From NCBI RefSeq assembly GCF_030812195.1, contig NZ_JAUSSF010000003.1, positions 496,001 through 560,000 on the forward strand: a stretch of DNA of 64,000 nucleotides, written 5' to 3'. The notes beneath the pieces were generated by a model that was given only the letters and a program-made list of their open reading frames with translations, was not told the DNA's origin and made no database searches. How positions within the stretch are numbered: the stretch's first letter is position 1; each line of letters begins with the position of its first letter. Position numbers and translations under genes: made by a program. Origin of the DNA: Chryseobacterium lathyri. GTDB lineage: Bacteria; Bacteroidota; Bacteroidia; Flavobacteriales; Weeksellaceae. Below are positions 8,302-16,204 of the stretch, one piece after another.

Positions 8302-9327
8302 TTAATTTTCAAATTCTTTTTCAGAAACGGCTTTTTCTCTTGCCTTCGCCAGCATAGGAATAGAGATAAGACCCATCACTAGCATAATGGTGATCTGTAA
8401 CGGAAGTGAAATAAATGAATAGGTCAGTCCCATTTCGCCACCTAATTCTGCAGTTTTCCCCATTGAAATAAACAATGCCATAAATCCGTACTTCATGGCC
8501 AGATTAAATGCTCCAATTCCGCCGCTGGCAGGAATGATCATCCCCAGAGTACCAACAACGATAATGAAAAAACCGTCAGCAATAGTGAAATTAGAGGTTT
8601 CAGGAAGTGCAAAACACACAAGATAAGCTGCAAAGTAATAGCAAACCCATATTCCTATAGTATAAAGGATAAATTTTCCTTTTTCTTTTAATTTAAATAT
8701 TGTGGCCAGCCCTTCGAAAATCCCGTCTATAAAACTTACTATCTTTCCTAAAAACGGAACACCTGCAAGCCTTTTTCTAAATACAAAGAACAGAACTGTA
8801 CCAACTCCCAGGATTAAAAGGACAAACAGGATCTTATTGGGTATCTGAATATCTGAATTCTCATAAAAAGACAAAATTGCATCATATTTAAACAACAGGG
8901 TTAGTCCCAGAAATCCCAGCATGCAGATAAGATCTACTACTCTTTCCAGAATAATTGTTCCGAAAGACTTGTCAACAGGAACTTTTTCCACTCCGTATAA
9001 AGCTGTAGCTCTTGCTACTTCCCCGCTTCTCGGAATGGTAAGATTCATCAGATATCCGAAAGATATGGACCAGAGTGAATTTGAATTAGAAATCTTATGT
9101 CCCATAGGTTCCAGCATTAGATTCCAGCGTATAGCTCTGAACCAGTAGGCCAGAATACCGAATACCGAAGCAAACAGAACCCACAGATAGTTAGCCTTCG
9201 CTAAAGATTCTTTGATCACCTTGAAATCAAGACCTTTTAAGGCAAGCCATAAAAAAAAGCCTGCAAAAGCAAGCGATATTACTATTGTTAATATTGATTT
9301 TATAGGATTCTTTGATTTTTTCTCCAT
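8302..9327 (-). CDS. Lysylphosphatidylglycerol synthase TM-region family protein (UPF0104/YbhN-like), 341 aa
   Basis: An integral membrane protein with about eight hydrophobic segments. The family signature is FRAIRWNLMLEP and FGYLMNLTIPRSGEVARATAL (residues ~65-110), with ERVVDLICML after it. It corresponds to the flippase-like membrane half of MprF without the aminoacyl-transferase domain, so it may transport a lipid or polyprenyl-linked substrate. It lies 3 bases after panD and is almost certainly co-transcribed with it. Confidence 0.88.
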   Translation of the reverse strand: MEKKSKNPIKSILTIVISLAFAGFFLWLALKGLDFKVIKESLAKANYLWVLFASVFGILAYWFRAIRWNLMLEPMGHKISNSNSLWSISFGYLMNLTIPRSGEVARATALYGVEKVPVDKSFGTIILERVVDLICMLGFLGLTLLFKYDAILSFYENSDIQIPNKILFVLLILGVGTVLFFVFRKRLAGVPFLGKIVSFIDGIFEGLATIFKLKEKGKFILYTIGIWVCYYFAAYLVCFALPETSNFTIADGFFIIVVGTLGMIIPASGGIGAFNLAMKYGFMALFISMGKTAELGGEMGLTYSFISLPLQITIMLVMGLISIPMLAKAREKAVSEKEFEN

Positions 9328-9330
9328 GGA

Positions 9331-9681
9331 TCAGGTTAGAAGATTTGTTTTTTCATCCGGGAAAACAATTTTCGGCTGAAATGCTTTTGCTTCTTCGGGT
9401 GTCATCTGTGCATAGGCAATAATGATAATGATATCATCTCTCTGTACTTTTCTTGCAGCAGGTCCGTTTAAGCATACTTCCCCAGATTTTCTTTTTCCTT
9501 TGATAACATAGGTATCAAAACGTTCTCCATTATTCACATTAACGATATAAACTCTTTCTCCCACTACCAAACCGGCAGCTTCTATAAGATCTTCGTCGAT
9601 CGTTATACTTCCAATATAATTAAGGTCTGAGGCTGTAACCCGTACCCTGTGGATCTTAGATTTGAAAACTTCTATTAACAT
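9331..9681 (-). CDS. panD: Aspartate 1-decarboxylase
   Basis: Converts L-aspartate to beta-alanine for pantothenate and CoA synthesis. The 116-residue length fits. The self-cleavage site Gly24-Ser25 is present in YIGSITID, where Ser25 becomes the pyruvoyl group; Lys9 (SKIHR) and the NGPAARK segment are conserved. The protein is made as a proenzyme and cleaved into two chains. The -7 element ends only 4 bases before the ATG, predicting a leaderless mRNA. Confidence 0.97.
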   Translation of the reverse strand: MLIEVFKSKIHRVRVTASDLNYIGSITIDEDLIEAAGLVVGERVYIVNVNNGERFDTYVIKGKRKSGEVCLNGPAARKVQRDDIIIIIAYAQMTPEEAKAFQPKIVFPDEKTNLLT

Positions 9682-9685
9682 TCTG

Positions 9686-9693
9686 CAAATTTA
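9686..9693 (-). promoter_or_regulatory. -7 promoter element directly before panD
   Basis: TAAATTTG on the minus strand, followed by CAGA and then the panD ATG. The transcription start should fall at or within a base or two of the start codon. Confidence 0.6.
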
Positions 9694-10016
9694 TTAATAA
9701 AAATTAATAAATCGGGCTTTTGGAATCATTTTAAAACTCCCACAAAGCCAGCTATTTAATTTTATATTATACAAGCTTTCAGGCCATTATTTATAAAATC
9801 AGCAAACATATCATCAAAAATATTAATACTTTACACGTAATTTAGGATTTAATAAATACAGAAAATAATATTATTTTTTTGCTAAAGTCAATACTCATAA
9901 GCATTTGGCATGATTTTAGTGAGCGGTAACGTAGATTTTACGTGAAAAGTCAAATTATCATATTTTAACTGTTTTCATCAAAAAGCAAAAAAATTTTATA
10001 ACTTTTAATAAAATAA
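9694..10016. other. Intergenic region between panD and HU
   Basis: Very AT-rich, with no reading frame of note. A small inverted repeat (ACGTA-GATTT-TACGT, 9929-9943) is the only symmetric element seen. It is likely regulatory space for the HU gene. Confidence 0.5.
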
Positions 10017-10046
10017 TTGCACAATTAGAAAATAGTATTATATTTG
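10017..10046 (+). promoter_or_regulatory. Complete promoter of the HU gene
   Basis: A TTG (10017-10019) lies 19 bases upstream of TATATTTG (10039-10046), the textbook spacing of -33 and -7 elements in Bacteroidota. It predicts a leader of about 30 bases. This is the clearest two-part promoter in the window. Confidence 0.75.
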
Positions 10047-10079
10047 CTATAATTACGAACTAACTTAATATTAAAAATT

Positions 10080-10370
10080 ATGAACAAGTCTGAATTAATC
10101 GACGCAATCGCAAAAGATGCAGGAATCACTAAAGTTGCAGCTAAAGCTGCTTTAGAATCATTCATTGGTAATGTAACTACTACTTTAAAGAAAAAAGATG
10201 GAAAAGTTTCTTTAGTAGGATTCGGTACTTTCTCAGTAGCTGAGAGAGCTGCTAGACAAGGAATCAACCCTGCAACTAAAAAACCAATCAAAATTGCTGC
10301 TAAAAAAGTTGCTAAATTCAAAGCAGGAGCTGATTTATCCAATGCAGTTTCTGGTGCTAAGAAAAAATAA
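10080..10370 (+). CDS. HU family DNA-binding protein (96 aa)
   Basis: A small basic nucleoid protein. MNKSELIDAIAKDAGITK and the alternating Ala-rich helix are typical of HU. VGFGTFSVAERAARQGINPATKK contains the beta-arm with the G-x-N-P-x-T/A motif whose proline intercalates into DNA. The C-terminus is a lysine tail (AKKK). It has its own promoter and terminator, consistent with strong monocistronic expression. Confidence 0.96.
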   Translation: MNKSELIDAIAKDAGITKVAAKAALESFIGNVTTTLKKKDGKVSLVGFGTFSVAERAARQGINPATKKPIKIAAKKVAKFKAGADLSNAVSGAKKK

Positions 10371-10394
10371 TCATTCAGATTAAAAAATTCAAAG

Positions 10395-10422
10395 GCCGTT
10401 TCTTAAGGAAACGGCTTTTTTT
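10395..10422 (+). terminator. Terminator of the HU gene
   Basis: GCCGTTTC pairs with GAAACGGC around a 5-base loop, followed by seven T. Confidence 0.9.
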
Positions 10423-10488
10423 ATTTTGAATCTGGCAGCTTCGAAGACAACAGAAAGCCAATCATTTACTTTTTCTCTTTTAAGTTTT

Positions 10489-10540
10489 GGCTAAAGCCTC
10501 TGTAATATCTATAAAAATTTAAAGCGGGCTAAAGCCCGCT
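10489..10540. repeat. Two GGCTAAAGCC palindromic units (intergenic repeat candidate)
   Basis: GGCTAAAGCC occurs at 10489-10498 and again inside a larger hairpin, AGCGGGC-TAAA-GCCCGCT (10523-10540). The hairpin has no T run, so it is not a standard terminator. The shared core suggests a dispersed palindromic repeat. The rest of the 303-base gap (10371-10673) holds only the HU terminator and AT-rich filler. Confidence 0.5.
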
Positions 10541-10673
10541 CCTATTGAATTTTAAATAGCATTTTTTCTTTATAGAAATTAGCGATTCTCTTCAACACCA
10601 TAAAGTTCAGATATCCTCATCAGAACCTCCCTCCCCCATCTTCTAGCCTCTAATTTCCAGCTTCCAAATTGTG

Positions 10674-11315
10674 TTATGGTGCCAATCGTGAAATCTTCCA
10701 GTCCAGATCTTCCAGCTGATAAATAATCCTGTCATGAAGACGGTTGGGTCTCCCCTGCCAGAATTCAATTTCGTAGGGTTTTGCAATGTACCCTCCCCAG
10801 TTGGAAGGTCTTGGGACCTCACTGGTTTCATATTCTTTTTCCAGCTCTTTTAATTTTTCTTCCAGAAATTCTCTGTTCGGGATTGCCTGGCTTTGAGGTG
10901 AAACTACCGCCCCAAGCTGACTTCCTTTAGGCCGCGAATGAAAATATCCATCACTTAAGTTTTCTGCAATTCTTTCAAGGTTTGCTTTAATAATGATTTG
11001 CCGTTCGAGGTTCGGCCAGAAGAAACTAAGACAGGCTTTATGGCTGTTTTCTATTGCTTTTCCTTTTCTACTGTCATAGTTGGTGTAAAATATGAAACCT
11101 TCATAAGTATATTCCTTAAGCAGTACCATTCTGGTTCTCGGACAGCCGTCTTCTTCTACTGTAGAAATAGCCATGGCATTGGCTTCTGAGACCGCCGGAC
11201 TATTGCTGGCTTCAATATACCAGTCTCTGAACTGTTCAATGGGGTTTTGTTTTATCTCACTTTCAATAAGTTGGGATTTCTCATACACTTTTCTTTTGTC
11301 GTGCAGGTTTTCCAT
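10674..11315 (-). CDS. pdxH: Pyridoxamine 5'-phosphate oxidase
   Basis: FMN-dependent oxidase that makes pyridoxal 5'-phosphate in the last step of B6 synthesis and salvage. The 213-residue length fits. Landmarks: RTRMVLLKEY and FYTNYDSRKGKAI (FMN binding), RPKGSQLGAVVSPQSQ, and the C-terminal WGGY...EFWQGRPNRLHDR....W...RLAP, which binds PLP and FMN. It starts at an ATG; the yqgE promoter lies about 14 bases upstream on the opposite strand. Confidence 0.96.
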   Translation of the reverse strand: MENLHDKRKVYEKSQLIESEIKQNPIEQFRDWYIEASNSPAVSEANAMAISTVEEDGCPRTRMVLLKEYTYEGFIFYTNYDSRKGKAIENSHKACLSFFWPNLERQIIIKANLERIAENLSDGYFHSRPKGSQLGAVVSPQSQAIPNREFLEEKLKELEKEYETSEVPRPSNWGGYIAKPYEIEFWQGRPNRLHDRIIYQLEDLDWKISRLAP

Positions 11316-11328
11316 AAATATTTTTTAT

Positions 11329-11336
11329 TAAATTTG
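11329..11336 (+). promoter_or_regulatory. -7 promoter element directly before yqgE
   Basis: TAAATTTG followed by AGT and the ATG at 11340. It rules out a start at 11247, because transcription would begin after it, and predicts a leaderless mRNA. Confidence 0.6.
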
Positions 11337-11339
11337 AGT

Positions 11340-11888
11340 ATGAATTACTCATACAAAGGTAAAATATTAATTTCCACACCTGACATTTCCGGCGATATTT
11401 TTTCGAGATCGGTGGTGTTGATCGTTGAACATAACGAAAGCGGGGCATTTGGTTTGATATTGAACAAAAAAAATAACCAGATGAGTAGTAAGTTCAAAAA
11501 CTTTTTTGATTTTAAAATAGAGGTCTACGACGGCGGGCCTGTGGAAAACGACAAGGTATTTTTTATCGTTAAAGAAAAGAAGGTAACTCAGGTCTATTCT
11601 GAGATCAGCAAGGATTTTTATATTACGGAAGACATTGAAAGTATCATCAGTGCTGTTCTTAATAAGGAATTAAGCATCAATGATGTGAAAATTTTCTCAG
11701 GATACTCAGGATGGTCTGCTGAGCAGCTGGATAATGAGGTACAGAGGAAGATGTGGACTGTGGTAGATATTTATAATTTGGACTATACACTTCCTAATGA
11801 CCAAACCCTCTGGAAGTCAATTATGCAGAACCTGGGCGGAGAATATCTACTCTGGGCCAATTCACCTGAAGACATTTCCCTTAACTAA
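11340..11888 (+). CDS. YqgE/AlgH family protein (UPF0301), 182 aa
   Basis: I chose the ATG at 11340 because MNYSYKGKILISTPDISGDIF matches the usual family start and the promoter lies just upstream; a frame open from 11247 overlaps pdxH and adds an unrelated hydrophobic stretch. Family motifs visible: SRSVVLIVEHNESGAFGLILN, YDGGPVENDKVFF, IFSGYSGWSAEQLDNEV, and the terminal W.......LG...L.WA. The molecular role is unknown. The same protein is often near the class IV aminotransferase and START-like genes found downstream here. Confidence 0.92.
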   Translation: MNYSYKGKILISTPDISGDIFSRSVVLIVEHNESGAFGLILNKKNNQMSSKFKNFFDFKIEVYDGGPVENDKVFFIVKEKKVTQVYSEISKDFYITEDIESIISAVLNKELSINDVKIFSGYSGWSAEQLDNEVQRKMWTVVDIYNLDYTLPNDQTLWKSIMQNLGGEYLLWANSPEDISLN

Positions 11889-11994
11889 TTGAATTTCTAT
11901 CTGATACGCTTTAAAAACATTAACAAAATTTAAGATTATGTTAACCAATTTTAAAGAAAGAATTCACGTTATTTGAAAAACCAAAATCACTGAC

Positions 11995-12576
11995 ATGAAA
12001 GGAATCAAATTACTTGCTTTATCAGTTTTCTCTGCTTCATTTTTATCATTTACTCCTATCAATAAAAAATATATTGTTATTGATGCCGGACATGGTGGAA
12101 ATGATATGGGATCGGTTTTCAATAAATTCTCTGAAAAAGAGATTACAATAAATATTGCTAAAGAGATTCAGAAGCTGAATGAAAATCAGGATCAGTACGA
12201 AGTGATATTAACGAGGGATTCTGATACATCTCCAACCCTTCAGGAAAGAACAGCTATAATCAACAAGCTTAATCCGGAAATGGTTATTTCTCTTCACATG
12301 AATAGCAGTCCTCACAAGGAAGCTGTGAAACAAGGGACTGAAGTGTATATTCAGAATACTGAAAATTCAAAAAAACTTGCTGAAAAAATTTCCAAAAAAT
12401 TTAACGTCATTAAAATTGAGGAACGTAATCTCCACATGCTGAGAGAAACAAAAGCTCCTGCGGTACTGGTAGAGCTTGGCTTTATCAATAATGCCAAAGA
12501 CAGGGAATATGCTACCAGCGAAAATGGACAGAAGGAAATCGCTCAAAAATTCACAGAAATCATCCGTGAATACTAA
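11995..12576 (+). CDS. Secreted N-acetylmuramoyl-L-alanine amidase (Amidase_3), 193 aa
   Basis: A signal peptide (residues 1 to ~20) is followed directly by the catalytic domain. YIVIDAGHGG places zinc ligand His33, SEKEIT the ligand Glu47, SLHMNSS the second His, and VLVELGFINN the catalytic Glu. It cleaves the amide between MurNAc and the stem peptide in the periplasm. There are no SPOR, LysM or AMIN domains, so this is a minimal enzyme. Confidence 0.93.
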   Translation: MKGIKLLALSVFSASFLSFTPINKKYIVIDAGHGGNDMGSVFNKFSEKEITINIAKEIQKLNENQDQYEVILTRDSDTSPTLQERTAIINKLNPEMVISLHMNSSPHKEAVKQGTEVYIQNTENSKKLAEKISKKFNVIKIEERNLHMLRETKAPAVLVELGFINNAKDREYATSENGQKEIAQKFTEIIREY

Positions 12577-12608
12577 ATAAAGAAACAATTTCTGATTTAT
12601 TCAGAATA

Positions 12609-12651
12609 AAACCCGGTAAAGGACTTGGGTACTTTGTTGTTTACCGGGTTT
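12609..12651. terminator. Hairpin between convergent amidase and class IV homologue
   Basis: Twelve bases (AAACCCGGTAAA) pair perfectly with 12640-12651 around a 19-base loop. A/T runs on both sides suit a bidirectional terminator. Confidence 0.65.
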
Positions 12652-12658
12652 GTCAATT

Positions 12659-13468
12659 TTAAAAACTATTCTTCCAGCTTTCCACCATTTCTATAAAACG
12701 GGAGCTTTCAAAAGTCTTATTTCTTATTTTACCTACACAAAATATGCCTTTCTCGTCAGAGATCATTAAAATCTCTTCAGCCTTTTGTGATTCAAAAGCG
12801 ATTATCTCATGTTCCTGAATATCTGCAAGGTTATTTTTATGCAAGAAAGTCACGAAGTTTTCCATCAAGGGAGAGATGTATGCGCCTTCGGACTGCTTGG
12901 GAACTTTGATCACAGTTCCTTCTAAAAACAATAAATTTCCGGAAGTGGTACGCGCAATCCTCTTGTTCGGATTAAGGAGAATCACATCATCCAGGTCATT
13001 TTCTTCTGCATAAATTTCTCCGTAAATATTTTCTGGACAATGAACCCTGATATTGCTTAACAAATTATTGTTTACATTGATTTCCTTGGTAAGATCCATT
13101 TCCAGCGGTCTTTGATGAACCGCAAGTATATCATCCGATTCCGTTACTTCATAAAAATAAGATACGGAAGATTTTGAAACGGTTACCGCATCATTATTTC
13201 TGAAAACCTGAAAATTGATAATTCCATTTTTTATTCCTTTGCCATCGATAACATCTTTATGAAAAAGCGTCTGAAAAAATTCCAGGGTATAGGTAAGCGG
13301 AATATTCATTCTCATTTTCCTCATGGAAGCCATTAAGAAGAAGTAGCATTCTTCGTCCATGATCAATCCCCCGTTTCTCACGAAGAAAGAAACCTTCACT
13401 GCGTCGCCCAAAAGGAACGCTCTGTTCTTTACATTTAATCCGTCTGATGTAAAATATTGATTTTCCAA
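12659..13468 (-). CDS. Degenerate class IV aminotransferase-fold protein (269 aa)
   Basis: The N-terminus (NVKNRAFLLGDAVKVSFFVRNG, residues ~13-34) and the downstream D-L-D-D-V-I-L-L-N... SGNLLFLEGTVIKVP segment follow the branched-chain aminotransferase / aminodeoxychorismate lyase fold. In the stretch where the PLP Schiff-base lysine should lie (NVNNNLLSNIRVHCPENIY) there is no lysine, and the usual Glu of the (V/I)-x-E-x-x-x-x-N motif is Arg (RIARTTSGN). It may therefore bind PLP weakly or not at all. The start appears to be a TTG at 13468; no ATG is available in frame near it. Co-oriented with the START-like gene 77 bases upstream. Confidence 0.8.
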   Translation of the reverse strand: MENQYFTSDGLNVKNRAFLLGDAVKVSFFVRNGGLIMDEECYFFLMASMRKMRMNIPLTYTLEFFQTLFHKDVIDGKGIKNGIINFQVFRNNDAVTVSKSSVSYFYEVTESDDILAVHQRPLEMDLTKEINVNNNLLSNIRVHCPENIYGEIYAEENDLDDVILLNPNKRIARTTSGNLLFLEGTVIKVPKQSEGAYISPLMENFVTFLHKNNLADIQEHEIIAFESQKAEEILMISDEKGIFCVGKIRNKTFESSRFIEMVESWKNSF

Positions 13469-13545
13469 TTTTTGAAGTGATTTATTTATAAAAAAATAAT
13501 GAACGATAAATCGTTCATCAGTTTTACCATTTAATAGTGTACAGC

Positions 13546-13932
13546 TTATGCAGCACCTAATTTTATTCTAAGGTTTTCTATAAGGTTTTCCCAATATAAT
13601 GCATTTTCTTCTTCATCACCTTCCTCACAGAAATCTGTAATATTTAAAGCCAAGTCTTCTGTAATATCATCTATCGTGATAGTCATTTCAAAGAAATTCT
13701 TAGTTCCCTCATCTTCTTCCCATCTGAAACGAACGAAACCTTCAGGCTTATATCTAATCAAAGTGGCCTTTTCAGCAGGTCCTCCACCCCAGCTAAAAAA
13801 GAAATCATCGCCTTTCTCTGTTACCTCATCCGCAAACCATTCAGATAAACCCTCCGCCGTTGCCAGATATTCGTATAAAATCTCTGATAAACAATGCATT
13901 GGAAATTCGTAATGGACTTTATGTTTCGCCAT
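13546..13932 (-). CDS. START-like domain protein (SRPBCC superfamily), 128 aa
   Basis: The start is placed at 13932 (MAKHKVHYEFPMHC), dropping an implausible Ile/Lys-rich extension. The sequence has the helix-grip pattern of small SRPBCC proteins: LYEYLATAEGLSEWFADEV, DDFFFSWGGGPAEKATL, and VRFRWEEDEGTKNFFEMTI followed by a long C-terminal helix. Members bind hydrophobic ligands or act as adaptors; no ligand can be inferred. It is strongly acidic. It lies upstream of the class IV homologue and is probably co-transcribed. Confidence 0.85.
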   Translation of the reverse strand: MAKHKVHYEFPMHCLSEILYEYLATAEGLSEWFADEVTEKGDDFFFSWGGGPAEKATLIRYKPEGFVRFRWEEDEGTKNFFEMTITIDDITEDLALNITDFCEEGDEEENALYWENLIENLRIKLGAA

Positions 13933-14091
13933 ATAATCTTTGTTTTTATCGTCCCGCAATATATAAATTAATTTTTTTATTACACTAAAAAGCAATTATT
14001 TTTTTAAAGAATCTTCATGATATTTATCACAGCTTTTAAATCTTTTCTGAATATAATTTTTAGTCCTAAAAACTGCCATGTAACACATAAA

Positions 14092-14117
14092 AAATCTCTC
14101 CGAAAATGGAGAGATTT
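14092..14117 (-). terminator. Terminator of the class III aminotransferase
   Basis: AAATCTCTCC pairs perfectly with GGAGAGATTT around a 6-base loop; the minus-strand transcript then runs into T residues. Confidence 0.88.
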
Positions 14118-14122
14118 ATCGT

Positions 14123-15304
14123 CTATTTTTCATTTAAAACATCCAGAATGATTTGGCATCCCTGCCGGATTTCATCCATAGAAATGGTAAGTGGCGGTGA
14201 GATTCTCATATATTCATTTCTGTAAAGCTGCCAGAATACAATAAGACCCTTTTCCATACATTTTTTAGCAGCTTCAAGGGTATATTCGGGTGTTCCAAGA
14301 TTCACAGCCAGCATTAAGCCTTTCCCATTAATATTTTTAATCTTTGGATGTACAAGAAGTTCTCTGAACAGCTTTTCTTTTTCAGTGGTTTCATCCATCA
14401 GCCCGCTTTCTAAAACTTCTTTCAAAGTAGCATGGCTGGCTGCTGCTATCAGCGGATTTCCCCCAAATGTTGTAATATGTCCCAGCTTTGGTGAATGTGA
14501 CAGGGTTTCCATAATCTTTCTGGAACTCATAAAAGCACCTACCGGTACTCCTCCTCCCATTCCTTTACCCATTACAAGGATATCGGGAACAATTCCGAAG
14601 TGTTCAAAAGAGAATAATTTACCGGTTCTTCCAAAGCCTGGTTGAATCTCGTCAAGGATAAGAAGAGCTCCTACTTCTTCACATCTTTTTTTAAGTTTGA
14701 TCAGGTAATTTTCTTCAGGCATTAAGAATCCTGCTGCTCCCTGAATTGTTTCCAGGATCACACAGGCGGTTTTCTCTGTAATTTTATCAAAATCATTTTC
14801 ATTGTTGAATTCTATAAAGCTGACCATTGGCAGCAAAGGACGGAATTCTCTTTTATGGGTTTCGTTTCCGGATACACTTAAGGCGCCGTGCGTATTACCG
14901 TGATATGAATTTTTAAAGGAAACAATCTCTTCCCTTCCTGTATAACGTTTGGCCAGCTTAAGGCTTCCGTCGATAGCTTCTGCTCCGCTGTTTACCAGAT
15001 AAGTGATTTCCAAGGGGTCAGGGGTAGCTTCTGCCAGAAGCTTACAGAGTGATACAGGTTTTTCCTGTGCATATTCTCCATACACCATTACATGCAGGTA
15101 TTTGTCTGCCTGCTCTTTGATAGCTTTTATCACTTTAGGGTGTGAATGCCCCAAGGTATTGGCAGAAACACCTGCCACGAAATCCAGATATTTTTTTCCA
15201 TTTGTTCCGTAGATATAGCTTCCTTCTGCTTTTTCGACTTCAAAACCTGCTGCAAATTTTGTGGTCTGTGCCTGATATAAAAAAAAGTCTTTATGCATTT
15301 CCAT
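14123..15304 (-). CDS. Class III aminotransferase (acetylornithine/ornithine type), 393 aa
   Basis: A PLP-dependent fold type I enzyme. NSGAEAIDGSLKLAKRYTGR (PLP phosphate site), LDEIQPGFGRTGK (the Asp pairs with the pyridine nitrogen) and DILVMGKGMGGGVPVGA carry the class III hallmarks, the Lys in MGKGM being the Schiff-base residue. The closest roles are 4-aminobutyrate, acetylornithine or ornithine aminotransferase; it stands alone, so context does not choose. The start MEMHKDFF at 15304 is preferred over an upstream TTG that would lie inside the -7 element. Confidence 0.9.
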   Translation of the reverse strand: MEMHKDFFLYQAQTTKFAAGFEVEKAEGSYIYGTNGKKYLDFVAGVSANTLGHSHPKVIKAIKEQADKYLHVMVYGEYAQEKPVSLCKLLAEATPDPLEITYLVNSGAEAIDGSLKLAKRYTGREEIVSFKNSYHGNTHGALSVSGNETHKREFRPLLPMVSFIEFNNENDFDKITEKTACVILETIQGAAGFLMPEENYLIKLKKRCEEVGALLILDEIQPGFGRTGKLFSFEHFGIVPDILVMGKGMGGGVPVGAFMSSRKIMETLSHSPKLGHITTFGGNPLIAAASHATLKEVLESGLMDETTEKEKLFRELLVHPKIKNINGKGLMLAVNLGTPEYTLEAAKKCMEKGLIVFWQLYRNEYMRISPPLTISMDEIRQGCQIILDVLNEK

Positions 15305-15322
15305 GTCGCGAAAATTTTTCAG

Positions 15323-15330
15323 CAAAGCTA
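15323..15330 (-). promoter_or_regulatory. -7 promoter element of the class III aminotransferase
   Basis: TAGCTTTG on the minus strand, 18 bases before the chosen ATG, giving a leader of roughly a dozen bases. Confidence 0.55.
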
Positions 15331-15370
15331 AAAAAGATTCATCACATGTAGAAATTATCTGTCTTAATAA

Positions 15371-15402
15371 AAAATTACCCTTAAAATCTTAAAGGTAATT
15401 TT
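15371..15402 (-). terminator. Terminator of the secreted-protein operon
   Basis: A 9-bp perfect stem (AAAATTACC / GGTAATTTT) with a T-rich tail on the minus strand, about 25 bases past the last stop. Confidence 0.7.
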
Positions 15403-15425
15403 TATTCTAAAAGTATATACTGTTA

Positions 15426-16202
15426 TTACAAAACCTTTTCTATTGTAACATAACTGTTATTCGTTACTGTATAGGAAGTGGTTCCTCCAACCTCAGAAAC
15501 AGCTTCTAAGGTAATATACTGTCCCTGTATGGCATAAACGGAGAAATCCAAGTTAATTTTCCTATTGGTCCCATCAAAATTTACAGTATTTTCCAACAAC
15601 TGAAATCTCTGTGAGTCATTCACATACAGACCGGCACCCAATCTGCTGCTGAAAGAGCCTGCAGGTCCTGTAAAAGTGATATTTAAGTTAATTCTGTATA
15701 AACCTGTCTGGCGGATATATAACCTGTTAAGATTAGCGCCCGTCGTTGGAACATTGGTTTTAAGCTTTAAAGGATCAGCCAGGAAATTAACCTTATCTAT
15801 TGTAGGGTTGATCGGAAGCAATACAGATCCTGACGTTGTGGAAACCGAATTGAGCTGAAATCTGGAAGTATTATCTGATTCCACTTCAAAAGCCTTACTC
15901 CATACTAATCCATTAAAAACCATTGTCTGTCCCGTACTTTTAACGAACAGCAACATTCCTTTTAATTCTTCTATAGCCGTTACCGGTGCACTTGCTCCTG
16001 TAAAAGGCAGTAAAGCCTCTGTATCAACAGCCGGAAGGCCAAAACCCTTAACTCCTGCGGCTTCGCTTGTATTGGTAATGTATAACATGACCTGATCATT
16101 TCCGCTGGCGTTGGAATCCGGATTGGGAATATTAGTAACATTAACCTGTGCGCTGTATATATTGATCATCAATATCAAACAGCAGAACATATATTTTTTC
16201 AT
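15426..16202 (-). CDS. Secreted protein of unknown function, third of three tandem genes (258 aa)
   Basis: A signal peptide ends near SAQ (residues ~1-18). The middle holds a G-x-L-L-F....G.....NG..WS element (GMLLFVKSTGQTMVFNGLVW, residues ~83-102) that recurs in the two upstream genes. The C-terminal ~120 residues are beta-strand-rich and could form a jelly roll like C1q/TNF-type domains, though no diagnostic motif is seen. No type IX sorting domain is visible. It starts 2 bases after the previous stop. Function unknown. Confidence 0.75.
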   Translation of the reverse strand: MKKYMFCCLILMINIYSAQVNVTNIPNPDSNASGNDQVMLYITNTSEAAGVKGFGLPAVDTEALLPFTGASAPVTAIEELKGMLLFVKSTGQTMVFNGLVWSKAFEVESDNTSRFQLNSVSTTSGSVLLPINPTIDKVNFLADPLKLKTNVPTTGANLNRLYIRQTGLYRINLNITFTGPAGSFSSRLGAGLYVNDSQRFQLLENTVNFDGTNRKINLDFSVYAIQGQYITLEAVSEVGGTTSYTVTNNSYVTIEKVL

Positions 16203-16204
16203 GA

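Noticed and set aside
11247-11339. Longer YqgE N-terminus
   Set aside because: The extension overlaps pdxH on the other strand, is unlike the family and lies upstream of or across the predicted promoter.
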